Shown piece by piece: positions 51,966 to 61,158 of a stretch of DNA of 64,000 nucleotides (position 1 is the stretch's first letter; every line of letters starts with the position of its first letter). Source of the DNA: Halobacteriovorax marinus SJ (GTDB lineage Bacteria; Bdellovibrionota; Bacteriovoracia; Bacteriovoracales; Bacteriovoracaceae); assembly GCF_000210915.2 (NCBI RefSeq), contig NC_016620.1:1798001-1862000 (forward strand). The letters run 5' to 3'. Made by a program: the position numbers and the translations under genes. The notes beneath the pieces were generated by a model that saw only the letters and a list, made by a program, of their open reading frames with translations, did not search any database and was not told where the DNA came from.

Positions 51966-54749
51966 TTAATCCCTTGCTTCCATTGAAGCTTCTTCCGCTT
52001 CAAGTGCTGCTAATTCAGCTGCTTCAGCCGCAAGCTTTTCTTCTTTGGCCACATCGTCTAAAGTTCTCTTCTTCTCAACTAACATATAAGCTTCGAATTG
52101 ATCGTTAACTTTAATGTCAGTATATCCCTCAAGACCGATACCACACTCAAATCCATTTTTAACTTCTTTAACATCATCCTTAAATCTCTTAAGAGAAGAC
52201 ATTTTTCCGTCAAACATAATCTTCCCATTTCTAAGAAGACGGATATTACAACCAACTTTAATTTTACCATCAATAACTGAAGATCCAGCGATCGTTCCAA
52301 TTTTTGGAACAACAAATGTATCTTTAACTTCTGCTCTACCGATGAATTCTTCAACAGTATCAGGATCAAGCATCCCTTCGATAGCAAGAGTTACATCATT
52401 GATAAGCTCATAGATGATTGAATATGTTTTAATATCGATTGATTTCTCTTCAGCTAATCTTCTCGCAGTTGTATTAGGTCTCATATTGAATCCTAAAATA
52501 AACGCTCCAGAAGAGTCAGCTAAGTTAACATCGTTATCATTGATAGCACCTACACCACCAGCAATAACTCTAACTTCAACTTCTGAGTTAGAAAGAGCAA
52601 GAACAGCTTGCTTAATCGCTTCAAAAGAACCTTGAACATCAGATCTAACGATAAGATTAAGTTCTTTAGTCTCTTTTCCGTCATCAGCGGCCATAGCAAA
52701 GAAGTCTTCAAGTGAAACTTTTGCTTTAGGAGTTTCTTCAAGTTTCTTTCTCTCAGCAACTCTATTGGCAACAATTTTCTTGGCTTCTCTTTCATTCTTT
52801 ACAACATCTACAGATGCACCTGGAGATGGAGCTTCATCGAGACCTAGAATCTGAACAGGTGTCGAAGGACCCGCCTTAGATAATTGCTTACCAAGGTGAT
52901 CTGTTAAGCTTCTCGCTCTACCAAAAGTTTCTCCTACTACTAGTGAGTCACCTTTCTTAAGAGTTCCAGATTGTACAAGAATTGTCGCTACTGGACCTCT
53001 TCCGTGTTCGATCTTAGATTCAATAACAACACCTTCTACATTACCTTTGTCACTAGCTCTAAGCTCTAACATTTCAGTCTGTAGGGCAATTGATTCTAGA
53101 AGATCATCAACACCGTCACCTTTAAGAGCAGAGATAGGAACAAATTGTGTATCCCCACCCCATTCTTCAGGAGTGATTCCAATATCGGCTAACTCTGATT
53201 TAATTCTATCAGGGTTAATACCTTCTTTATCCATTTTGTTAACAGCTACGATAATTGGAACACCAGCATTATTACAATACTTAACAGACTCTCTCGTCTG
53301 AGGCATTACACCATCATCTGCAGCAACAACAAGAACAACAAGGTCAGTTACATCAGCACCACGCTGTCTCATAGAAGCAAAAGCCGCGTGACCAGGAGTA
53401 TCTAAGAATGTCAGCGTACTCTTACCGGCCTTAACTGAATAAGCACCAATATGCTGAGTGATCCCTCCGGCTTCTTCATTAACAACCTTTGCGTTTCTGA
53501 TATGATCAAGAAGAGTTGTCTTACCATGATCAACGTGACCCATAATCGCAATGATTGGGTTTCTCAGTGGAAGCTTAGACTTATCTTCATCACTTAATTG
53601 TTCTTTACCAATAACTTTATCTTCATCAAAAGCAACGTTCTCAGCTCTATAATCATAGAGAGCTGCGATCTCATTTGCTAATTGAATACCAATGTAGTCT
53701 CCAGACTTGATAAGTAAGTTAATATCTAAACACTTATCAATCATATCTTTTAATTTAACTTTTAATTTCTTCGCTAACTGATCGGAAGTAGCACCGTCGT
53801 GTAGCTTTACTACTCTCTTTGATTCCTTAACTTCCGTAATCTCAGTATCTTTAGTTGGACCTGAGTAAGTCTTCTTTCTCTTAACCGTAGAGTAAACAGG
53901 ACGACCTATAGTTCCGCCAAGAGCGTAACTCTTTAGTTCTGTATCTGCTCTTTCTTGAGTAAGGGCCTGAGACTTGTTAACGTTCTTCTTACCAGACATC
54001 ATCGATGCAAGCGCACCCATTCTACCTTTAGAGACTTTCTTATCATCACTTGATTCTGAAGATCCTTCCTCTCCCTTTTTCTCAGGTGGAATATAGACTG
54101 GTGTGAACCTATGAGGTGCATCTGCGGCTTCTTGCTTAGCTTTTTCAGCGGCCTCTTTCTTGGCCTTAGCTTCAGCTTTTTCCTTCTCGATTTCCTCTTT
54201 AGTTTTTACGTGTTCAGTAGAAACAACTCTCAGTCCAAAGCCACTATCAGATTTCTCTTCAGGCTTCTTCTCTTCAACCTCAGGCGCAGAAGCTGCAACT
54301 TCCTCAACAGGAGTTTCAACTTTCTCTTCAACTTTTGGTTCTGGTGTTTCTTCTTTAACCTCAACTACTGCAGGCTTAACTTCCTTTGGTTCGGAGTCCC
54401 CTGAGCTCTTCTTGCGAATAACGCTCTTTCTTCGAACGACAGTCTTTTTCTTAGTTTCAGTTTCCTCAGAAGCAGGTTCTTCACTACTATCTGCTTTCGC
54501 AGCTGCTGCTTTTTTAACAACTTTCTTCTTAGTAGTTTTCTTTTTAACAACCTTCTTCTTAGTCTTAGAGCTAGAGGCTTTCTTCTCTTCTTCAGCAGAA
54601 TTATATTCGGCCATAACTTGCTTTACTTCTTCATCAGAAAGAACAGTCATATGGTTACGAACAGAAAAGCCTTTATTCTTCAGTTCTTCAACTAAATCTA
54701 AAGCACCTTTATTCAATTCTTTCGCCAATTCAAATATTTTCATAGGCAT
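51966..54749 (-). CDS. infB: Translation initiation factor IF-2
   Basis: 927 residues. The N-terminal IF2_N domain (KIFELAKELNKGALDLVEEL) leads into a long Lys/Ala/Glu/Pro-rich linker (about 50-320). The G domain starts at about 400: G1 MGHVDHGKTT (403-412), then DTPGH, NKMDKEG and SALKGDG. Domains II-IV and the C-terminal initiator-tRNA domain follow. Two in-frame ATG codons start it; 54749 has GGAG eight bases upstream. The linker is rich in repeats, which explains long but spurious open frames on the other strand. Confidence 0.96.
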   Translation of the reverse strand: MPMKIFELAKELNKGALDLVEELKNKGFSVRNHMTVLSDEEVKQVMAEYNSAEEEKKASSSKTKKKVVKKKTTKKKVVKKAAAAKADSSEEPASEETETKKKTVVRRKSVIRKKSSGDSEPKEVKPAVVEVKEETPEPKVEEKVETPVEEVAASAPEVEEKKPEEKSDSGFGLRVVSTEHVKTKEEIEKEKAEAKAKKEAAEKAKQEAADAPHRFTPVYIPPEKKGEEGSSESSDDKKVSKGRMGALASMMSGKKNVNKSQALTQERADTELKSYALGGTIGRPVYSTVKRKKTYSGPTKDTEITEVKESKRVVKLHDGATSDQLAKKLKVKLKDMIDKCLDINLLIKSGDYIGIQLANEIAALYDYRAENVAFDEDKVIGKEQLSDEDKSKLPLRNPIIAIMGHVDHGKTTLLDHIRNAKVVNEEAGGITQHIGAYSVKAGKSTLTFLDTPGHAAFASMRQRGADVTDLVVLVVAADDGVMPQTRESVKYCNNAGVPIIVAVNKMDKEGINPDRIKSELADIGITPEEWGGDTQFVPISALKGDGVDDLLESIALQTEMLELRASDKGNVEGVVIESKIEHGRGPVATILVQSGTLKKGDSLVVGETFGRARSLTDHLGKQLSKAGPSTPVQILGLDEAPSPGASVDVVKNEREAKKIVANRVAERKKLEETPKAKVSLEDFFAMAADDGKETKELNLIVRSDVQGSFEAIKQAVLALSNSEVEVRVIAGGVGAINDNDVNLADSSGAFILGFNMRPNTTARRLAEEKSIDIKTYSIIYELINDVTLAIEGMLDPDTVEEFIGRAEVKDTFVVPKIGTIAGSSVIDGKIKVGCNIRLLRNGKIMFDGKMSSLKRFKDDVKEVKNGFECGIGLEGYTDIKVNDQFEAYMLVEKKRTLDDVAKEEKLAAEAAELAALEAEEASMEARD

Positions 54750-54776
54750 TATGTGGACTCCCTATCCAAATTCTTC

Positions 54777-56180
54777 TTACTTAAGTTTAAATGCTGCTAA
54801 CTCTTCACGGAGTCTTCTTTCAGCATCAGAGAACTTATCTTGTGATTCATCATCAGATTGTTCTTTATTAATAATTCCATGATACGCAGGAACTGCAGAA
54901 GCTGAAACCAGCTCTTCTTCCTCGTCAGCTTGAAGCTGAATATTACCAGCGTCGATAGCAGCGATAGTATCATTGATAATTCCAGTTGCTTGTTCAGCAT
55001 CTACTTCAAGTAGCTCTGCTAACTCAGTGGCATCTGCCGCAGCAATATCACCAATCGCCTGAATACCATTTTGAACCATAACCTGGGCCAATGTATCAGT
55101 GATTGAAGAAATTTGAACAAGGTTCGCAACAGACTTCTGAATTCTTTCCTGAAGCTTAGTTTTAGATATGATATTAATCTTATATCCACTTAACATAGCT
55201 GCCAGTCTAACGTTTTGACCTCTTCTACCAATAGCGAGTGAAAGCTGATCTTCTTCAACAACAACATCCATCGTATGGTCTTCGTGATCAATTTGAATAT
55301 TAGTGATCTCAGATGGTGCAAGTGCAGCTCTAGCAAATGTATCTACATCATCGGCCCACTTAACAATATCAATTTTCTCACCCTGTAACTCATTAACAAC
55401 GTTTTGAACTCTAGAACCCTTCATACCAACACAAGCACCAACTGGGTCAATATCTTTATCAACTGAAGTCACAGCAATCTTAGCTCTTTGACCAGGCTCT
55501 CTAGCTGCTGACTTAATTTCAATTGTTCCATCTTGAATTTCTGGAACTTCAAGTTCAAATAATTTAACAAGAAAGAGCGGAGATGTTCTTGATAAACGGA
55601 TCTCAGGTCCTCTATTCGTCATAACAACTTCAGTTAAGAAGGCCTGAATTCTATCACCAGGCTTGAAGTTCTCACCAGGGATAACTTCTCTTCTAGAAAG
55701 AACTGCATCGGCCTTACCAAGGTCAACTACAATATTCCCTCTCTCGTATCTTCTAGCGATACCCGTAACAAGCTCACCTTCTTTATGCTTAAATTCAGCA
55801 AAGAGAATCTCTCTTTCAGCGTCTCTAACTTTTTGGAAGATAATTTGACGAGCAGTTTGAACATCAACTCTAGAGAAGTTAGGGTTTTCAATCTTGATAC
55901 CAATCTGATCACCAATCTCAACTTCTTCATCTAGTTCTTTTGCATCAGCAAGCGTGATCTCAACAATTGGATCTCTTACTTCATCTACAACGTTCTTATA
56001 TTGGTAGATTTCAATATCATCATCACCATCATTATATCTAGTTTCGTACTCACCTTGAATTCCGTACTTTTTTCTAGCAGTTACTAAGAAAGCTTGTTCT
56101 ACCGCTTTTACAACGATATCTTTTTCAATCCCTCTTTCTTTACCGAGAGTTTCAATTACCCTACCTAGTTCAGAAAACAT
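54777..56180 (-). CDS. nusA: Transcription factor NusA
   Basis: 467 residues. N-terminal RNA-polymerase-binding domain, S1 domain around 135-200 (GELVTGIARRYERGNIVVDLGKADAVLSR), then KH1 and KH2 (VGMKGSRVQNVVNELQGEKIDIV; LAIGRRGQNVRLAA). One helical C-terminal repeat (GIQAIGDIAAADATELAELLEV) follows, fewer than in E. coli. It binds RNA polymerase to modulate pausing, termination and antitermination. GGAAGG precedes ATG. infB follows 27 bases on, with no ylxR between. Confidence 0.95.
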   Translation of the reverse strand: MFSELGRVIETLGKERGIEKDIVVKAVEQAFLVTARKKYGIQGEYETRYNDGDDDIEIYQYKNVVDEVRDPIVEITLADAKELDEEVEIGDQIGIKIENPNFSRVDVQTARQIIFQKVRDAEREILFAEFKHKEGELVTGIARRYERGNIVVDLGKADAVLSRREVIPGENFKPGDRIQAFLTEVVMTNRGPEIRLSRTSPLFLVKLFELEVPEIQDGTIEIKSAAREPGQRAKIAVTSVDKDIDPVGACVGMKGSRVQNVVNELQGEKIDIVKWADDVDTFARAALAPSEITNIQIDHEDHTMDVVVEEDQLSLAIGRRGQNVRLAAMLSGYKINIISKTKLQERIQKSVANLVQISSITDTLAQVMVQNGIQAIGDIAAADATELAELLEVDAEQATGIINDTIAAIDAGNIQLQADEEEELVSASAVPAYHGIINKEQSDDESQDKFSDAERRLREELAAFKLK

Positions 56181-56210
56181 TTTTTACCTTCCTTTGAGTT
56201 GGCCCTAAAC

Positions 56211-56729
56211 CTATTCGAGATTAAGCTCGGGCTCTAAATTTGCTTTTTTTATATCTTCGTATTTTAAAGTTAATTCATAATCATGGCTTAAAACCGTAAT
56301 TGTTTCTTCAGTCACTTTTAAAAGCTTCCCAAGAATCTTTCTCTCTCCCTGTAGGGACTTTGGAATCCCAGGGAATAGATCTTGAGTAAGACGAGCACGA
56401 ATCGTAAATTGAATATCCTCTTCAAGTGACATTTCAAAATGTTCGATCTTGCTTAAGTGCCTAAACATCCCTGGAGAAGATACTTCGAGAGTGAGTTCAC
56501 TAGGCATCCACTCTTCTTCCTCTATATAGGGAGTTAACGCCCTATCGAGCTTAGAACATTCTTCAAGAACAGCAGTCTTAGTCTCAGGATTCATAATAAA
56601 GACTCGCAAAGTATGCGAACCTTTCAAGTAGTCTAGATCGTAAATCTCTAAACCTAATTCTTCACAAAGTCTTGAACATAGCTCGTAGAACTTCTTTTCA
56701 ACGCCTGTGCTTTCAGCTTTTAAAACCAT
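56211..56729 (-). CDS. rimP: Ribosome maturation factor RimP
   Basis: 172 residues. The N-terminal region GLEIYDLDYLKGSHTLRVFI and LTLEVSSPGMFRHL (the LEVSSPG block) are RimP hallmarks, followed by the SH3-like C-terminal domain. It is needed for 30S assembly. It is the first gene of the nusA operon, 30 bases before nusA. Confidence 0.9.
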   Translation of the reverse strand: MVLKAESTGVEKKFYELCSRLCEELGLEIYDLDYLKGSHTLRVFIMNPETKTAVLEECSKLDRALTPYIEEEEWMPSELTLEVSSPGMFRHLSKIEHFEMSLEEDIQFTIRARLTQDLFPGIPKSLQGERKILGKLLKVTEETITVLSHDYELTLKYEDIKKANLEPELNLE

Positions 56730-56766
56730 TTAACCTACTAAATATAGCTACTTAAATTTGTAGCAA

Positions 56767-56793
56767 TAAAAAAGGGAAGATTAAATCTTCCCT
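56767..56793 (-). terminator. Rho-independent terminator of the rimI-like operon
   Basis: Minus-strand stem AGGGAAGAT/ATCTTCCCT with a 3-base loop and a T run of seven. It separates the operon at 56908-59176 from rimP. Confidence 0.9.
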
Positions 56794-56907
56794 AGTTTCA
56801 ATAAAAAATTAGAAACCATAGATTAGCAATCGAGATCATTTTCAATATCAATTGTAATCTAAATACTTAATATCAAGTTTCAAAACATTTGGCAAATATT
56901 GAAAATC

Positions 56908-57351
56908 TTATAAGTATATTTCCATTATATGGGCATCTGCACCATTTGAATAGAACTTTTTGTGCAAATGAATTTTCTTGAAGCCACACCTCTCATAAAG
57001 GGCTATCGCCGGCGCATTGAGAGTCTCAACTTCCAATATTGATCGCTCAAATCCCTGAACCCTAAACTGCACAAACGCAGAGCGCAATAACTCTTTTCCA
57101 AGGCCCTTTCCCCTATCACTCTGTGAAACAGTTATTTTTAATAGATGGGCGAGCTTCTCTAGTGGACTCATTAAAAACAAACAAAAACAAGTTACATCTA
57201 CATTATAAAAGACAATATACTCATCAACGAGTTGGGCCTGCTCCCAACTCTTCTCACTCCAAGGAAAGGGGAATTGTGCACGGTCAAGAGCCTTGAGGTT
57301 CTCAAGTGTCTTGTGGTCAACTTCGCTAAGTTTTTGTCCCTTAATAATCAT
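56908..57351 (-). CDS. RimI-like GNAT acetyltransferase
   Basis: 147 residues. The acetyl-CoA motif A is SQSDRGKGLGKELLRSA (RGxGxG), and the C-terminal NAPAIALYERCGFKK is the GNAT motif B. Length and form match RimI, which acetylates the ribosomal S18 N-terminus, but other small GNAT enzymes look the same. The ATG overlaps the previous gene's stop by four bases (ATGA), so the two are translationally coupled. Confidence 0.78.
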   Translation of the reverse strand: MIIKGQKLSEVDHKTLENLKALDRAQFPFPWSEKSWEQAQLVDEYIVFYNVDVTCFCLFLMSPLEKLAHLLKITVSQSDRGKGLGKELLRSAFVQFRVQGFERSILEVETLNAPAIALYERCGFKKIHLHKKFYSNGADAHIMEIYL

Positions 57352-57893
57352 AGGAAGTAAATTTGAGAGGAAAGTCTTCGATTTACACCTGAATAGAAGA
57401 TACGAATCTTCTCAAGGAGGTGAGCATCGAGGGCCACAGGAGTTCTTTGTCTGAGAAACCTATCCCTTAAAAGAAATTCACTGCGGATAAAGAGCTTTAA
57501 AACAGTACTTAGCTCACCAGACTTATTGCACTTCTTAAGCCCAATAGCATCTAGTTCACTTTCAGTAACTTCTACATTTATTGATGCCGAGTACATTAGA
57601 ACCTTATTCAGTAGAAGTAGTTTTTGCAGTTGCTCTTGTCTTCTAGTTAGAACTTTATAGTCACCAACAAAAGGAGAAATACTTTCATAATCTTTCTTAG
57701 ATAATTCGATACTTCTAACCAAGTAACTCTTCTCTCCTATACAGCGAAAAACTTCCAGCGGGCGCAAGAACTTATTAACATCACTGAGATAGAAGATCTG
57801 CTCTTCAATTTTAAAAATTGCTGTGTCAGAAATATTTTGGGCCAACGAAATTGGCCCAAAGATTGTCATAAGAAATATTATAATAAACTTCAT
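57348..57893 (-). CDS. Secreted helical protein of unknown function
   Basis: 181 residues. The signal peptide ends near ISLAQN; the mature part is helical and charged (LTRRQEQLQKLLLLNKVLMYSA), with two cysteines (FRC, KKC). The layout of a short strand followed by helices faintly recalls the SurA/PpiC chaperone N-terminus, which is speculative. It lies between the TPR regulator and a RimI-like gene in one minus-strand operon. Confidence 0.5.
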   Translation of the reverse strand: MKFIIIFLMTIFGPISLAQNISDTAIFKIEEQIFYLSDVNKFLRPLEVFRCIGEKSYLVRSIELSKKDYESISPFVGDYKVLTRRQEQLQKLLLLNKVLMYSASINVEVTESELDAIGLKKCNKSGELSTVLKLFIRSEFLLRDRFLRQRTPVALDAHLLEKIRIFYSGVNRRLSSQIYFL

Positions 57894-57901
57894 GAAGTCT
57901 A

Positions 57902-59176
57902 TTATACAGGAGAACTCAACTCAACGTTAGCAATAGTTTTATCGTCAACGTTTTTAGTCTCCATGTGGAATCTAATTTTTGCACTTGGATTGAAAGTATA
58001 ACCGTCTTTTCCACGGATGATATACTTGCGCTTCTCCCCTTTAGCAGCTTTTGGCTCAATTAGCTTTCTTAGTCTAGAAACACTTGTATAAATAAGTTTG
58101 TCATGGATAAGTGGATTATATTCATCTTTCCATATTGACTTTGCAAGCTGTTCCTTATCAAAGTACTCACCTGGGTTCTTAGCAAGTAAGAAGAGTATCT
58201 CAAGAAGAACAAATCTATGCTTAAAGTCAATTGAACCAAGTGATCTCTCTTTAATCTTTCTATTATTTCTATCGAGATATAGATCTACACTTGAATCATT
58301 AACTTCTTCGATTTCACTTTTAAGAAGATTAGATAATCTTTTGAATACATTCGGATCGATCGATTCACTTGCAAGATTGAAGTACTCAAGCGCTCTATCG
58401 AAGTCACCCATATTCTTATAAACATTTCCTTTTCCAAGGAGAATATAACCAAATAAGTTCCAACACTTCTTAGTCTGAAGAGTTTCGTTGGCCAACTTAA
58501 AGAATTTTAGAGAGTTTTCAAAATCTTCGACCTCTAAATAAACCTTGGCCGAGAAGAGATACATCGCTCCACTCAAGTAATCTTTCTTAATAATAGCAAG
58601 AAGTTGATTAAGTTGGCTTAGATAATCAAGCGCACCTTTATAGTCTTTTCTATTATAGCAATTATTTGAAAGAGCTAAGAGAGTTTTAGCAAGGATATCA
58701 GGTTCATTTTCTTCTTTAGATTTCTTGTATGCGAATTGAAAGTTGTCATAGGCTTCTTGAAACTTTCCACTATAATTTTTTACGATCCCAACATTGTAGA
58801 AGTACTCAGCATTTAAACTGCCAAGAACTTTAGTAAGATCGTCTACTAGCTCTTCAGCGTGAGCAATATAGGCAGTGGCCTTTTCGTCGTCTAGCTTCTC
58901 AGAAGAGATTCTAATTAAGAAACCAAGAATTTTAAAAATGGAAAAGATATCTCTCGGTCTCTCTGCGCACTTTAGAGACTTTAAAAAGTTTTCTTCAGCG
59001 GCATCTAAATCAGATTTATCGTAATGTAGTTTACCTAGCTGATAAAATGATCTACCAATCTCCCTCTTAGAAAGAGAGTCATCTGTCGGTATAAATTGGT
59101 CATTGAACTCGTAGAATGCGATGGATGTATCGGCTTCTTGTTGCCTTGAATTCATCTCTAAGTTCTCGTTCATCAT
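57902..59176 (-). CDS. TPR protein with C-terminal winged-helix DNA-binding domain
   Basis: 424 residues. Residues about 40-290 are six or so TPR-like helical pairs (GRSFYQLGKLHYDKSDLDAAEENFLKS, GNVYKNMGDFDRALEYFNLA). A winged helix follows near 315-405 (LLEILFLLAKNPGEYFDKEQLAKSIW, TSVSRLRKLIE, YIIRGKDGYTFNP), an OmpR/PhoB-type (Trans_reg_C) output. There is no receiver domain, so the TPR part probably senses a protein or peptide partner. It heads a three-gene operon and has a candidate promoter with a palindrome in its spacer. Confidence 0.8.
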   Translation of the reverse strand: MMNENLEMNSRQQEADTSIAFYEFNDQFIPTDDSLSKREIGRSFYQLGKLHYDKSDLDAAEENFLKSLKCAERPRDIFSIFKILGFLIRISSEKLDDEKATAYIAHAEELVDDLTKVLGSLNAEYFYNVGIVKNYSGKFQEAYDNFQFAYKKSKEENEPDILAKTLLALSNNCYNRKDYKGALDYLSQLNQLLAIIKKDYLSGAMYLFSAKVYLEVEDFENSLKFFKLANETLQTKKCWNLFGYILLGKGNVYKNMGDFDRALEYFNLASESIDPNVFKRLSNLLKSEIEEVNDSSVDLYLDRNNRKIKERSLGSIDFKHRFVLLEILFLLAKNPGEYFDKEQLAKSIWKDEYNPLIHDKLIYTSVSRLRKLIEPKAAKGEKRKYIIRGKDGYTFNPSAKIRFHMETKNVDDKTIANVELSSPV

Positions 59177-59253
59177 AGTTTATTCCCCGAAAATGGTTAT
59201 CACCTTGGTAAATTGCGCAGCCTATTCAAGCACTTAAGAAGTGAGCTTGCAAG

Positions 59254-59283
59254 TTCATATCACGCTATAGCGCCATAAGTCAA
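59254..59283 (-). promoter_or_regulatory. Promoter with palindromic operator of the TPR regulator operon
   Basis: Minus strand: TTGACT, an 18-base spacer, TATGAA. The perfect palindrome CGCTATAGCG (59263-59272) lies within the spacer, and a second inverted repeat CACTT/AAGTG (59231-59243) lies just after the -10 box. The position is typical of a repressor site. Confidence 0.45.
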
Positions 59284-59337
59284 AAAAGACTCGAAAAACA
59301 TGTAATTTTTCTAGCTCTAACTCATTGATTAATGGAA

Positions 59338-59366
59338 TTGTCGTTGGTAAAGTGTGAAATTATTAT
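59338..59366 (+). promoter_or_regulatory. Candidate sigma-70 promoter of thrS
   Basis: TTGTCG, a 17-base spacer, then TATTAT. The transcript would begin near 59373, about 30 bases before the thrS ATG. No T-box or leader peptide is visible. Confidence 0.5.
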
Positions 59367-59403
59367 AAAACACTATTTTGAAGTAATTTCGGAGCTTTAA
59401 CTC

Positions 59404-61158
59404 ATGGCCAAATTTGACCTCGATACTATTAGACACTCAACTGCACACCTTATGGCCCAGGCCATCTCTAGAGTGTTCCCAGATACCCATATTCAATTTG
59501 GTATTGGACCAGTGATCGAGCACGGATTCTACTATGATGTGGACATGGATCACCGTCTAGTAGATGAGGACCTTGAGAAAATTGAAGCAGAAATGCAGAA
59601 TCTTATTAAAGAGAATCTCTCTATTGAGAGAAAGGTCATGTCCAGAACAGAGGCCCTAGACTTTTTTAAGGACAAAAATGACGAATTAAAACAAGACCTC
59701 ATCAATAGTTTTGAAGATGATGCTGAAATTTCTTGTTACCAACAAGGTGAGTTTATTGACCTTTGCCGTGGTCCACACGTTGAGAGCACTGGTCAACTAC
59801 CAAAGTTCTTTAAGCTTTTAAATATTGCTGGAGCCTATTGGCGCGGAGATGAGAATAATAAAATGCTTCAAAGAGTATATGCCGCGTGCTTTAACGATAA
59901 GAAGCAATTAAAGGCGCACTTAAACTTTTTAGAAGAGGCAAAGAAAAGAGATCATAGAAAACTTGGTAAAGACTTAGAGCTCTTTCACTTCAACTCTGTT
60001 GCTCCAGCTTCACCATTTTTCATGCCAAAGGGAGCGTTTGTCTACAATAGACTTATTGAGTTCATGAGAGAAATCTACAGAAAGTATGATTATCAAGAAG
60101 TCATCACTCCACAGATCCTCGACTCCGATCTCTGGCACACAAGTGGACACTACGAACACTACAAAGAAAATATGTACTTCTCTAGAATTGATGAAAGAGA
60201 ATATGCCGTTAAACCAATGAATTGTCCGTGCCATATGCTCATGTTCAAACACTATAAGTACTCTTATAGAGATTTACCTATGAGATATGCTGACTTTGGA
60301 AGGTTACACCGCTATGAAAAGGCCGGTGCCGTAACTGGTTTAACGAGAGTGAGAACTTTCTGCCAAGATGATGCCCATATCTTTATCGACATGGACGGAA
60401 TTCAAGATGAGATCACAAAGCTTATGGAGATGTTCTTCATCTGTTACGAGCACTTTGGATTTACTGGTATAAAAGTTAATCTCTCTACAAGACCAGAGAA
60501 GAAGTCTGGTGACGATGCCACTTGGGATAAGGCCGAAAACGCACTAGAAGAAGCACTTAAAAAGAGTGGTCATGAATACTTTATTAAAGAAGGCGACGGA
60601 GCATTCTACGGGCCAAAGATTGACGTAGAAATTGCTGACGCCCTTGGAAGATATTATCAGCTTGGAACGATACAATTAGACTTTCAACTTCCTGAGAGAT
60701 TTGGCCTAAGCTATACAAATGCGCAAGGAAATGACGAGAGACCTGTTGTTATTCACAGGGCCCTTCTCGGATCACTAGAGAGATTCTTTGGTGTCTATCT
60801 TGAACACGTTGCTGGCGTATTCCCATTCTGGCTCGCTCCAGAACAGGCCGTAATCGTGCCAGTAAATAATGAATTCCACCTAGACTTTGCAAATAAACTT
60901 CAAAGTGAATTATTTGCTATGGGTCTTAGAGTAAAAGTAGACGATAGAAATGAATCGATGGGCTATAAGACGAGACAAATTCAAAAGTCTAAGGCGCCAT
61001 TCATGATCGTTATTGGCGACAGAGAGATGGAAAATAATAGCGTCTCTTTGAGAAAGCACGGCGAAAAGAAAACTGAATCATTAACGATTGAAGAATTGAA
61101 GAAGCTCTTCAGTGAACTTGATGCAGAATTTATACCTGCAAAATTGAGACAAAGTTAA
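59404..61158 (+). CDS. thrS: Threonyl-tRNA synthetase without TGS domain
   Basis: 584 residues. It begins directly at the N2 editing domain (IRHSTAHLMAQAI) and lacks the about 60-residue TGS domain; an in-frame TAA at 59398-59400 rules out an upstream start. The editing domain (RGPHVESTGQLPKFFKLL), the class II catalytic core (PMNCPCHMLMFKH with the zinc Cys, RTFCQDDAHIF) and the anticodon domain are intact. It charges tRNA-Thr. The stop overlaps the ddl ATG by one base (TAATG). Confidence 0.95.
   Translation: MAKFDLDTIRHSTAHLMAQAISRVFPDTHIQFGIGPVIEHGFYYDVDMDHRLVDEDLEKIEAEMQNLIKENLSIERKVMSRTEALDFFKDKNDELKQDLINSFEDDAEISCYQQGEFIDLCRGPHVESTGQLPKFFKLLNIAGAYWRGDENNKMLQRVYAACFNDKKQLKAHLNFLEEAKKRDHRKLGKDLELFHFNSVAPASPFFMPKGAFVYNRLIEFMREIYRKYDYQEVITPQILDSDLWHTSGHYEHYKENMYFSRIDEREYAVKPMNCPCHMLMFKHYKYSYRDLPMRYADFGRLHRYEKAGAVTGLTRVRTFCQDDAHIFIDMDGIQDEITKLMEMFFICYEHFGFTGIKVNLSTRPEKKSGDDATWDKAENALEEALKKSGHEYFIKEGDGAFYGPKIDVEIADALGRYYQLGTIQLDFQLPERFGLSYTNAQGNDERPVVIHRALLGSLERFFGVYLEHVAGVFPFWLAPEQAVIVPVNNEFHLDFANKLQSELFAMGLRVKVDDRNESMGYKTRQIQKSKAPFMIVIGDREMENNSVSLRKHGEKKTESLTIEELKKLFSELDAEFIPAKLRQS

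Noticed and set aside
54160-54882. Long plus-strand open frame (240 codons) opposite infB and nusA
   Set aside because: It is the mirror of the Lys/Glu/Ala-rich IF-2 linker, which lacks stops on the other strand. It has a Ser/Phe-rich low-complexity product and crosses the infB-nusA junction.
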